NCBI GenBank assembly: GCA_900770165.1
Contig: CAAGJJ010000081.1
Location: 35,757 to 99,756, forward strand
From: Clostridia bacterium
GTDB lineage: Bacteria > Bacillota > Clostridia > Oscillospirales > Acutalibacteraceae
Reading direction: 5' to 3'
DNA: 64,000 nucleotides
Both the position numbers and the translations under genes were made by a program. The notes under the pieces are model-generated. The model saw nothing but the letters and a program-made list of their open reading frames with translations. It was not told the DNA's origin and made no database searches. This document shows positions 35,384-43,167 of this stretch, piece by piece. Numbering within the stretch: position 1 is the stretch's first letter; each line of letters opens with the position of its first letter.

Positions 35384-36334
35384 GTGGTTATAATGAAAAA
35401 AAGGATAGTATTAGCTTTAGGCGGAAACGCATTAGGAAATAATTTACCAGAACAGATGGTTGCCGTGAAGACAACTGCTAAGGCTATTGCAGATTTAATA
35501 GAAGATGGCTATGAAGTGGTGGTTACTCATGGAAATGGTCCACAGGTTGGCAATATTAATTTAGCAATGGAAGAGCTACATAGAATATATCCAAATGACC
35601 CGTTAACTCCTCTTTCGGTTTGCGTAGCAATGAGCCAGGGATATATTGGATATGACCTTCAAAATGCCTTAAGAGAAGAATTATTAAATAGAGGTATAAA
35701 TAAATCTGTATCAACTATAATAACTCAAGTTTGTGTAGACGAAAATGATGAAGCGTTTAATAACCCAACAAAACCTATAGGTAAATTTCTTACAAGAGAA
35801 GAAGCGGATGAATTAATAGTTAATGGAGAAAATGTAATATCAGATGCAGGCAGGGGCTATAGAAGGGTTGTAGCATCTCCTAAGCCTGTCGATATAATTG
35901 AAATAGATACAATAAGAACTTTATTGTCGGCTGGCCAAATTGTAATAGCCGGAGGAGGTGGGGGAATACCTGTTGTAAAGCAAAGTAACCATTTAAAAGG
36001 TGTTGGTGCAGTAATAGATAAAGATTTTGTTAGCGCTAAAATAGCAGAACTTATTGATGCTGATACATTGGTTATACTCACTGCAGTAGAGAAAGTAGCA
36101 ATAAATTTTGGAAAACCAAATGAAGTTTGGTTAGATGGTTTATCTGTAAGCCAAGCAGAGAAATATATAAAAGAAGATCAGTTCGCAAAAGGATCAATGC
36201 TTCCAAAGGTTCAGGCAGCTGTAATGTTTGCTAAGCTAGGAGATGGAAAGAAGGCGTTAATTACTTTACTTAAAAAGGCTAAAGATGGTTTAAATGGAAA
36301 AACGGGTACAATTATTAGTAAGAAAGAAAGGTAA
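35384..36334 (+). CDS. arcC: Carbamate kinase
   Basis: This 316-residue kinase transfers phosphate from carbamoyl phosphate to ADP, making ATP, CO2 and ammonia. Family motifs are LALGGNALGN, VVTHGNGPQVGN, AGGGGGIPVV, VIDKDFVSAKIA and KGSMLPKVQAA. A GTG at 35384 lies 6 nt after GAAAGG and is the better start; an ATG at 35393 is 15 nt from that site. It follows ygeW and gives the pathway its likely substrate-level phosphorylation step. Confidence 0.94.
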   Translation: MVIMKKRIVLALGGNALGNNLPEQMVAVKTTAKAIADLIEDGYEVVVTHGNGPQVGNINLAMEELHRIYPNDPLTPLSVCVAMSQGYIGYDLQNALREELLNRGINKSVSTIITQVCVDENDEAFNNPTKPIGKFLTREEADELIVNGENVISDAGRGYRRVVASPKPVDIIEIDTIRTLLSAGQIVIAGGGGGIPVVKQSNHLKGVGAVIDKDFVSAKIAELIDADTLVILTAVEKVAINFGKPNEVWLDGLSVSQAEKYIKEDQFAKGSMLPKVQAAVMFAKLGDGKKALITLLKKAKDGLNGKTGTIISKKER

Positions 36335-36345
36335 GAGGTGGATTA

Positions 36346-37608
36346 ATGAACAACTTTGTTTTAAAGGGGAACATTATTTATACACCTAGTTTTGGAGAAC
36401 TTAAAGTATATGAAAATGGCTTTTTAGTCTGTGAAGATAATTTGGTGCAGGGTGTATATAATAAATTACCAGAAAAATTTGAAAATTTAGGGCTGTTTGA
36501 TTTTACAGATAAAATAATTATACCAGGCCTAATAGATGCTCATCTGCATGCACCACAATTTGCGTTTATGGGTATGGGAATGGATTTACAATTGTTAGAA
36601 TGGTTGGAGACATATACTTTTAAAGAAGAACGAAAATACTCTGATTTGGAGTATGCAGAAGAAGCTTATGAGTATTTTGTGGAAGAACTTACTAAGTCTT
36701 TTACTACAAGAATTTCCGCTTTTTCAACAATACATAAAGATTCGACTCTTTTATTGATGGATAAATTAGAAAAAAGAGGATTTAAAGGATTTGTTGGAAA
36801 AGTCAATATGGATACAAACTCACCTTCATATCTTAGTGAATCTACAAAAGTTTCTGTTAGAGATACTATAGATTTTATAGAGGAAAGTTTATCTAGATTT
36901 AATGGCATAAAGCCGATTATTACTCCAAGGTTTGCAATAAGTTGTTCTGAAGAATTACTTAATGAATTAGGTAATATAGCAGAAAAATATTGTTTGCCAA
37001 TACAATCACATTTATCTGAAAATGTTGATGAAATAAAATGGGTTAAAGAGTTGTTTTCAAATATTAAATGTTATGCAGATGTATATGACAGATTTAACCT
37101 ATTTAACGATAAAACATTAATGGCTCATTGTGTATATCCAAATGAAGAAGAATATAAGCTTATGAGAGATAAAAAAATAACAGCAGTTCACTGTCCTGTA
37201 TCTAATATGAATATTGCAAGTGGTATTTCACCAGTTAGAAAGTTAATTGAAAATGGAATAAATGTAACTTTAGGCACAGATGTTGCAGGAGGTTCTACGC
37301 TTTCAATGATTAAGGTTATATCTGATTCTATACAGAATTCCAAGCTTAAATATTTATTTACAGATAAGCAAGATATGTTTTTGTCACCTGCAGAAGGGTT
37401 ATTTTTAGCTACAAAAGCAAATGAACATATATTTGGAAAAGTAGGAAGTTTTGAACCGGGATATGAATTCGATGCTGTAGTTATTGATGATAGCTTACTG
37501 GGAAATATAAAAGGAGTAAAGCTTGTTAATAGGCTTGAGAGAGTGGTTAGCAGAGCTGTGTTTAGCCATATAAAAGCAAAATTTATATCAGGAAAAAGAG
37601 TTATATAA
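36346..37608 (+). CDS. guaD: Guanine deaminase
   Basis: This 420-residue amidohydrolase converts guanine to xanthine. The zinc motif H66-x-H68 sits in GLIDAHLHAPQ, followed by the guanine deaminase signature around MGMGMDLQLLEWLETYTF. Further metal and catalytic residues lie in QSHLSEN, MAHCVYP, HCPVSN and TLGTDVAGG. It starts 11 nt after arcC with AGAGGTGG upstream. Together with xdhABC it feeds guanine into the xanthine pool. Confidence 0.92.
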   Translation: MNNFVLKGNIIYTPSFGELKVYENGFLVCEDNLVQGVYNKLPEKFENLGLFDFTDKIIIPGLIDAHLHAPQFAFMGMGMDLQLLEWLETYTFKEERKYSDLEYAEEAYEYFVEELTKSFTTRISAFSTIHKDSTLLLMDKLEKRGFKGFVGKVNMDTNSPSYLSESTKVSVRDTIDFIEESLSRFNGIKPIITPRFAISCSEELLNELGNIAEKYCLPIQSHLSENVDEIKWVKELFSNIKCYADVYDRFNLFNDKTLMAHCVYPNEEEYKLMRDKKITAVHCPVSNMNIASGISPVRKLIENGINVTLGTDVAGGSTLSMIKVISDSIQNSKLKYLFTDKQDMFLSPAEGLFLATKANEHIFGKVGSFEPGYEFDAVVIDDSLLGNIKGVKLVNRLERVVSRAVFSHIKAKFISGKRVI

Positions 37609-37647
37609 AATTTTCATTTTTTAGTATTCATAAAAGGGGGGATATTT

Positions 37648-39933
37648 ATGTCTGTAGGGAAGAGTATAAAAAGAGTTGATGCATATGAGAAAGTTACTGG
37701 TGGCGCTAAATATACAGATGATCTATGCCCAAGAAATGCATTAGTTGCTAAAGTACTTCACAGTACTATTGCTAACGGTGTAGTTAAAAGTATAGATACT
37801 TCAAAAGCTGAAAAACTTGCTGGAGTTGAGAAAATTGTTACATGTTTTGATGTTCCAGACATACTTTTTTCAACAGCTGGCCACCCATGGTCAACGCAGG
37901 CTTCACATCAGGATATTGCGGACAGAAAACTTCTTAACAAAAGAGTAAGATTTTATGGTGATGATATTGCAGCAGTAATAGCTGACAACGAGGTGAATGC
38001 AAATAGAGCGTTAAAGCTAATAAAGGTTGAATATGAAGAATATGAACCTGTTTTGGATGTATTTAAAGCTATGGAAAATGGAGCTACTACTATACATCCT
38101 GAGATTAGTAAATCTAATATATTAGCACATAGTGATTATGAATTAGGAAATTATAACGATGCCATAAAGGAAAAGGGATTATTATTTTTTGAAGGGGAAT
38201 ATGAAACACAAGTAGTACAACATTGTCATATAGAACCTCCTATTTCCTATTCATATATGGAAAATGATCGTATTGTAGTTGTTTCATCAACACAAATTCC
38301 ACATATTGTAAGAAGAGTGGTGGGACAAGCCTTAGGAATTAGTTGGGGAAAAGTTAGAGTTATTAAACCGTATATAGGTGGAGGATTTGGAAATAAACAA
38401 GATATATTGTATGAACCGTTGAATGCTTATCTTACAACACAGGTCGGTGGAAAATGTGTTAAACTTGAAATTTCCAGGGAAGAAACTTTTTCATCAACAA
38501 GGGTAAGGCATTCTATAAAGTTTAAAATGAAAACAGCAGTTAGAAAAGATGGAACTTTTGTAGCACGAAAGGTTGAAGCTTATTCGAATCAAGGAGCATA
38601 TGCTTCACATGGACATTCTATAGTTGCAAATGCTATTACCTGTTTTAGGCAACTATATAGTGCTGAAAAGTCTGTAAAAGGCGATGCATATACTGTTTAT
38701 ACTAATCAATCTTCTGCTGGTGCAATGAGAGGATACGGAATACCTCAGGCAATATTTGCACTTGAATCTCATATTGATGATATAGCAAAAGGCTTAAATA
38801 TGGATCCAGGTGAACTTAGAATTAAAAACTGTATGAAAAATGGATTTAAAGATCCTTTAAATGGAATTGAATGCCACACAGATGCTATTGAAAAGTGTAT
38901 AATTAGAGGAAAAGAATATATTAATTGGGATAATAAAATTAATAAGTATAAAAATCAAACTGGGAATATAAGACGTGGAATAGGTATGTCGATATTCAGC
39001 TATAAAACAGGAGTGTACCCAATATCACTTGAGACTGCAAGTTGTAGACTCATTTTAAATCAAGATGGGTCAGTACAAGTTCAAATGGGCGCTACAGAAA
39101 TTGGCCAAGGTGCAGATACCATATTTACACAAATGGTTGCTGAGATACTTGATATTAAACATGAAAATGTACATATTGTTTCATATCAAGATACAGATGT
39201 GACTCCGTTTGATCCTGGAGCTTATGCTTCAAGACAAACATATGTTAGTGGTACAGCAGCTAAAAATGCTGCCCTGAAGCTTAAAGATAAAATTCTTGAT
39301 TATGCTTGCTTTATGCTTAAAACCGAAAAAGATAAGATTGATTTAAAAAAGGGTAATATTATAGATAAGAAAACAGGTAAGCCTCTTTTGCCATTAGAAA
39401 ATCTAGCTGTAGAAAGTTTTTACAACCTTGAGAATTCTCAACATTTAACAGCAGAGGTGACAAATCACTGTACCAACAACACTTTTTCTGTTGGAGCATG
39501 TTTTGCTGAAGTTGAAGTAGATATGGCTTTAGGAAAAGTAAAGGTAATAGATATTATAGATATACATGATAGTGGAGCTATAATTAACCCTAAACTCGCA
39601 GAAGCTCAAGTACATGGGGGTATGAGTATGGGGTTAGGCTTTGCGCTAAGTGAAAATTTAATTTATAATGAGAAAGGTAAACCTTTGAATAATAATCTTC
39701 TAGATTATAAATTGCCTACAAGTATGGATACTCCTGATTTACATTGTGAATTTATAGAAGTTTATGATCCCACAGGTCCTTTTGGCAATAAATCTTTAGG
39801 TGAACCGCCAGCTATTCCTCAAGCTCCAGCAATTAGAAATGCAATATTATGTGCTACTGGTGTTGAATTTAACAGTACTCCGTTTAATCCTCAAAAATTA
39901 TATGAAAAGTTTAAAGAAGCTAATTTAATATAA
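37648..39933 (+). CDS. xdhA: Xanthine dehydrogenase molybdenum-binding subunit XdhA
   Basis: This 761-residue subunit binds the molybdopterin cofactor. The N-terminal aldehyde-oxidase domain (RVDAYEKVTGGAKYTDDL) is followed by the cofactor-binding domain with GGGFGNKQD, the moco loop GAMRGYGIPQ, ATEIGQGADTIF and the catalytic Glu region GNKSLGEPPAIP. Length fits separate XdhA subunits. The ATG follows AAAGGGGGG. The FAD and iron-sulfur subunits are the next two genes, so a complete three-subunit enzyme is encoded. Confidence 0.93.
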   Translation: MSVGKSIKRVDAYEKVTGGAKYTDDLCPRNALVAKVLHSTIANGVVKSIDTSKAEKLAGVEKIVTCFDVPDILFSTAGHPWSTQASHQDIADRKLLNKRVRFYGDDIAAVIADNEVNANRALKLIKVEYEEYEPVLDVFKAMENGATTIHPEISKSNILAHSDYELGNYNDAIKEKGLLFFEGEYETQVVQHCHIEPPISYSYMENDRIVVVSSTQIPHIVRRVVGQALGISWGKVRVIKPYIGGGFGNKQDILYEPLNAYLTTQVGGKCVKLEISREETFSSTRVRHSIKFKMKTAVRKDGTFVARKVEAYSNQGAYASHGHSIVANAITCFRQLYSAEKSVKGDAYTVYTNQSSAGAMRGYGIPQAIFALESHIDDIAKGLNMDPGELRIKNCMKNGFKDPLNGIECHTDAIEKCIIRGKEYINWDNKINKYKNQTGNIRRGIGMSIFSYKTGVYPISLETASCRLILNQDGSVQVQMGATEIGQGADTIFTQMVAEILDIKHENVHIVSYQDTDVTPFDPGAYASRQTYVSGTAAKNAALKLKDKILDYACFMLKTEKDKIDLKKGNIIDKKTGKPLLPLENLAVESFYNLENSQHLTAEVTNHCTNNTFSVGACFAEVEVDMALGKVKVIDIIDIHDSGAIINPKLAEAQVHGGMSMGLGFALSENLIYNEKGKPLNNNLLDYKLPTSMDTPDLHCEFIEVYDPTGPFGNKSLGEPPAIPQAPAIRNAILCATGVEFNSTPFNPQKLYEKFKEANLI

Positions 39934-39961
39934 AATAAACAAGATTATGGGGTGAAGGCGA

Positions 39962-40849
39962 ATGTATGATTTTAATAGCATATATAGAGCAAAAAGTGTT
40001 GAAGATGCAATTAATGAACTTGAAAAAAATCCTGAATCAGTTATAATATCAGGCGGTAGCGATGTATTAATAAAAATTAGAGAGGGAAAATTGTCGGGTT
40101 GCTCTTTGGTAAGTATAAATGATATTCCAGATCTCAAAGGAATATTTATGGACAAAAATGAATCTATAGTAATTAAGCCTGCAACCAATTTTACAAGTAT
40201 AACCAATAACCCTATAATACAAAAATATATACCTGTTTTAGGTGAATCGGTTGATCAAATTGGTGGTCCGCAAATTAGAAATGTAGGAACAATTGGAGGT
40301 AATATCTGTAACGGAGTGACCAGCGCAGACAGTGCGTCTACACTTTTTACTCTTAACGCGAAGTTAGAGATTAAAGGTAAAGACAAAAAAAGAGTTATTC
40401 CTATAAAAGATTTTTATATAGGTGCAGGTAAAGTAGACTTAAAACCATCGGAAATACTTACAGCAATTATTATTGAAAAAGAAAATTATAAAAACCATTA
40501 TGGCTATTATATAAAATATGCAATGAGAAATGCTATGGATATAGCTACATTAGGCTGTGCGGTGCTGTGCGAACTTAGCGACGATAAAAAAAGTCTTAAA
40601 GATTTAAGGCTAGCATATGGTGTAGCAGGGCCTGTTCCTATGAGATGTTTAAAAACCGAAGAGCTTTTAAAAGGACAAGTAATCTCTGTAGAACTTTTCA
40701 AGAGATTATCAGAAAGTGCAAAATCTGAAGTGAATCCTAGAACTTCCTGGAGAGCATCAAAAGAGTTTAGAATGCAACTTGTTGGAGAATTATGCATTAG
40801 AGCTCTAAAAAAATCTATTATCAGGGCAGGAGGCAAAATAAGTGATTAG
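39962..40849 (+). CDS. xdhB: Xanthine dehydrogenase FAD-binding subunit XdhB
   Basis: This 295-residue FAD subunit has the PCMH/CO-dehydrogenase flavoprotein pattern. FAD contacts are in IISGGSDVLIKIREGK and QIRNVGTIGGNICNG, followed by SADSAS. The C-terminal CO-dehydrogenase flavoprotein domain ends near ALKKSIIRAGG. It passes electrons from the iron-sulfur subunit to NAD or another acceptor. It overlaps xdhC by 8 nt. Confidence 0.92.
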   Translation: MYDFNSIYRAKSVEDAINELEKNPESVIISGGSDVLIKIREGKLSGCSLVSINDIPDLKGIFMDKNESIVIKPATNFTSITNNPIIQKYIPVLGESVDQIGGPQIRNVGTIGGNICNGVTSADSASTLFTLNAKLEIKGKDKKRVIPIKDFYIGAGKVDLKPSEILTAIIIEKENYKNHYGYYIKYAMRNAMDIATLGCAVLCELSDDKKSLKDLRLAYGVAGPVPMRCLKTEELLKGQVISVELFKRLSESAKSEVNPRTSWRASKEFRMQLVGELCIRALKKSIIRAGGKISD

Positions 40850-41339
40850 CGTAATTAATATGAAAGTTAATGGTAAGCCTGTTGAAGTTGCAGTTGATGA
40901 TAGAGAATCTTTAGCAGATGTTTTAAGAAATAGATTAGGCCTTACTAGTGTAAAAAAAGGATGTGAAGTAGGCGAATGCGGTGCCTGCACGGTTTTAATA
41001 GATGGAGAAGCGGTTAATACTTGTATATACCTAGCTGTTTGGGCAGATAATAAGAGTATTTTAACAGTAGAAGGGCTAAAGGGAAAAAATGGAGAACTTA
41101 GTATAATCCAACAAGCATTTATAGATGAGGCAGCGGTGCAATGTGGGTTTTGCACACCAGGATTAATTATGACAGCTGTAGAAATAGTAGGAAAAGGCAA
41201 AAGATATACAAGAGATGAACTAAGAAAACTTATTTCTGGTCACCTTTGTAGATGCACTGGATATGAAAATATATTAAATGCAGTAGAGAAAGCTATTATA
41301 TTAACATTAGAGAAAAATGGAGTTGAAAACGATGAATAA
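40842..41339 (+). CDS. xdhC: Xanthine dehydrogenase iron-sulfur subunit XdhC
   Basis: This 165-residue subunit has two [2Fe-2S] clusters: the plant-ferredoxin type (KGCEVGECGACTVLIDGE, then NTC) and the alpha-helical type (QCGFCTPG and CRCTGYEN). The start is GTG inside xdhB. The ridA ribosome site and start lie inside the end of this gene, so all four genes are tightly coupled. Confidence 0.93.
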   Translation: MISVINMKVNGKPVEVAVDDRESLADVLRNRLGLTSVKKGCEVGECGACTVLIDGEAVNTCIYLAVWADNKSILTVEGLKGKNGELSIIQQAFIDEAAVQCGFCTPGLIMTAVEIVGKGKRYTRDELRKLISGHLCRCTGYENILNAVEKAIILTLEKNGVENDE

Positions 41340-41715
41340 AAAAATTATTAATACAGAATTAGCACCAGAAGCAATTGGACCATATTCACAATCAGTTTTG
41401 GCTGGAAACATTTTATTTATATCAGGGCAACTTCCTATAGATCCTGAGACAGGGAAATTTGCAGGAAATGATATAAAAAGCCAGACGGAACAAAGTCTTA
41501 AGAATATTGAGAATATCTTAAAGAAGATAGGTTGTACTATGGATAGTGTGGTGAAGACTACAGCCCTTCTAAATGATATGGTGGATTTTGCAAAAATGAA
41601 TGAAGTATATGCAAAGTTTTTCACAAAAGATTATCCAGCAAGGGCGGCTTATGAGGTTGCTAAATTACCTAAAGATGCTTTAGTAGAAATTGAAGCAGTA
41701 GCTGTAGTAGATTAA
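41332..41715 (+). CDS. ridA: RidA family enamine/imine deaminase
   Basis: This 127-residue Rid protein has the motifs APEAIGPYSQSVLAGN, FISGQLP, the central NI-x-N-I-L region and the C-terminal arginine-containing YPARAAYEVAKLP. RidA hydrolyses reactive 2-aminoacrylate, which PLP lyases such as DpaL produce; that gives a clear reason for its place in this cluster (inference). The ATG at 41332 follows GGAG by 9 nt and overlaps xdhC by 8 nt. Confidence 0.9.
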   Translation: MNKKIINTELAPEAIGPYSQSVLAGNILFISGQLPIDPETGKFAGNDIKSQTEQSLKNIENILKKIGCTMDSVVKTTALLNDMVDFAKMNEVYAKFFTKDYPARAAYEVAKLPKDALVEIEAVAVVD

Positions 41716-41747
41716 GTTTTATATTAAAAAGTTTTAGGAGTGATTTA

Positions 41748-43082
41748 GTGCTACTTGTAGGAAATGGCCGTATTATTACTAGAGATGAAAATAACACATA
41801 TATAGAAAATGGCATTGTAGCTATTAAGGATAATAAAATTATTGATGTTTCAGAAGGCAGCGAACTTCTAAAAAAATATCCGAATTCTGAATTTATAGAT
41901 GCAAATGGTGGACTTATAATGCCAGGATTTATAAATACACATAACCATATATATAGTGCATTTGCAAGAGGACTTTCAATAAACGGATATAATCCATCTA
42001 ATTTTAATGATATACTTGAGGGTATGTGGTGGAAAATAGATAGCATGCTTAATTTAGAATGTATTAAATATAGTGCGTATGCTACTTATATAGATTGTAT
42101 AAAAAATGGTGTTACAACAGTGTTTGATCATCATGCAAGTTATTTAGATATTGCCGATAGTTTATTTACAATTGCAGATGCGGCTGAAGAACTTGGAGTA
42201 AGAGCGAATTTATGTTTTGAAATTTCAGATAGAAATGGCGAAGAGCTAATGCATAAAGCTGTAAAAGAAAGTGTAGATTTTATAAATTATACTGAAAAGA
42301 AAAAAAATGATATGCTTAAGGCTATGATGGGCCTTCATGCTTCTTTTACTGTTTCAGATAAAACTCTAAATTATTGTAATGAGCAAAAGCCTTCAAATAT
42401 TGGATATCATATTCATGTTGCTGAAGGAATTTCAGATGTATACGATTGCCTTAGTAAATATAATAAACGTATAGTAAATCGTTTGTTTGACATGAATATT
42501 TTAGGAGATAAGACAATAGCGGCTCATTGTATCCATATTGATAAGAATGAGATGGATATTTTAAAAAATACTAATACAATTGTTGTCCATAATCCTGAGT
42601 CTAATATGGGAAATGCAGTTGGCTGTGGTGCAGTTATAGATATGTTTAAAAGTGGAATTAAGCTAGGCCTTGGTACTGATGGATATACAAATGATATGCT
42701 GGAATCATTAAAGGTAGGCAATTTAATTCATAAACATAATCTCTGCAATCCAACAGTTGCATGGGCAGAGATTCCGTACATGTTGTTTAATAATAATGCA
42801 GATATTGCAAATAGATTTTTAGATGGACAAGTAGGTAGAATAAAGTGTGGATACTATGCCGATGTAATAATCGCAGATTATGATCCATTAACTCCTATGA
42901 CAAAAGAAAACATAAATTCTCATATATTATTTGGTCTTGTTGGTAAAGATGTTAGAACTACTATTATTAATGGAAAAATACTTATGAAGGACCATGAAAT
43001 TATAGGTGTTGATACAAAGAAAATATACGCAAAATCGAGGGAATTAGCTTCGCAATTATGGGAAGCAATAAATAAAATTTAA
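41748..43082 (+). CDS. ssnA: Putative aminohydrolase SsnA
   Basis: This 444-residue amidohydrolase is of the SsnA group linked to selenium-dependent molybdenum hydroxylases. The metal motif is MPGFINTHNHIYSAFARG. Other active-site segments are TTVFDHHASY, GYHIHVAEG, IAAHCIHID, VVHNPESNMGNAVG and LGLGTDGY. It probably deaminates or opens a purine-derived ring. The start is GTG behind TAGGAG. It is followed by the small leader ORF and ygfK. Confidence 0.92.
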   Translation: MLLVGNGRIITRDENNTYIENGIVAIKDNKIIDVSEGSELLKKYPNSEFIDANGGLIMPGFINTHNHIYSAFARGLSINGYNPSNFNDILEGMWWKIDSMLNLECIKYSAYATYIDCIKNGVTTVFDHHASYLDIADSLFTIADAAEELGVRANLCFEISDRNGEELMHKAVKESVDFINYTEKKKNDMLKAMMGLHASFTVSDKTLNYCNEQKPSNIGYHIHVAEGISDVYDCLSKYNKRIVNRLFDMNILGDKTIAAHCIHIDKNEMDILKNTNTIVVHNPESNMGNAVGCGAVIDMFKSGIKLGLGTDGYTNDMLESLKVGNLIHKHNLCNPTVAWAEIPYMLFNNNADIANRFLDGQVGRIKCGYYADVIIADYDPLTPMTKENINSHILFGLVGKDVRTTIINGKILMKDHEIIGVDTKKIYAKSRELASQLWEAINKI

Positions 43083-43114
43083 CTTATTATATAAGTGAAA
43101 AGGGGGTACGGCAA

Positions 43115-43165
43115 ATGTCAGAGTACTTTTACTATGTATTCTGCAACATTTTGATGCCGGTATAA
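43115..43165 (+). CDS. 16-residue leader ORF before ygfK
   Basis: A short frame (MSEYFYYVFCNILMPV) has a strong ribosome site, AGGGGG, 8 nt before its ATG and ends 2 nt before the ygfK start. ygfK itself has no clear Shine-Dalgarno site, so its translation probably depends on ribosomes finishing this frame. The peptide is aromatic and hydrophobic. I know of no named homologue; it could be a translational-coupling or attenuation leader. Confidence 0.5.
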   Translation: MSEYFYYVFCNILMPV

Positions 43166-43167
43166 TA

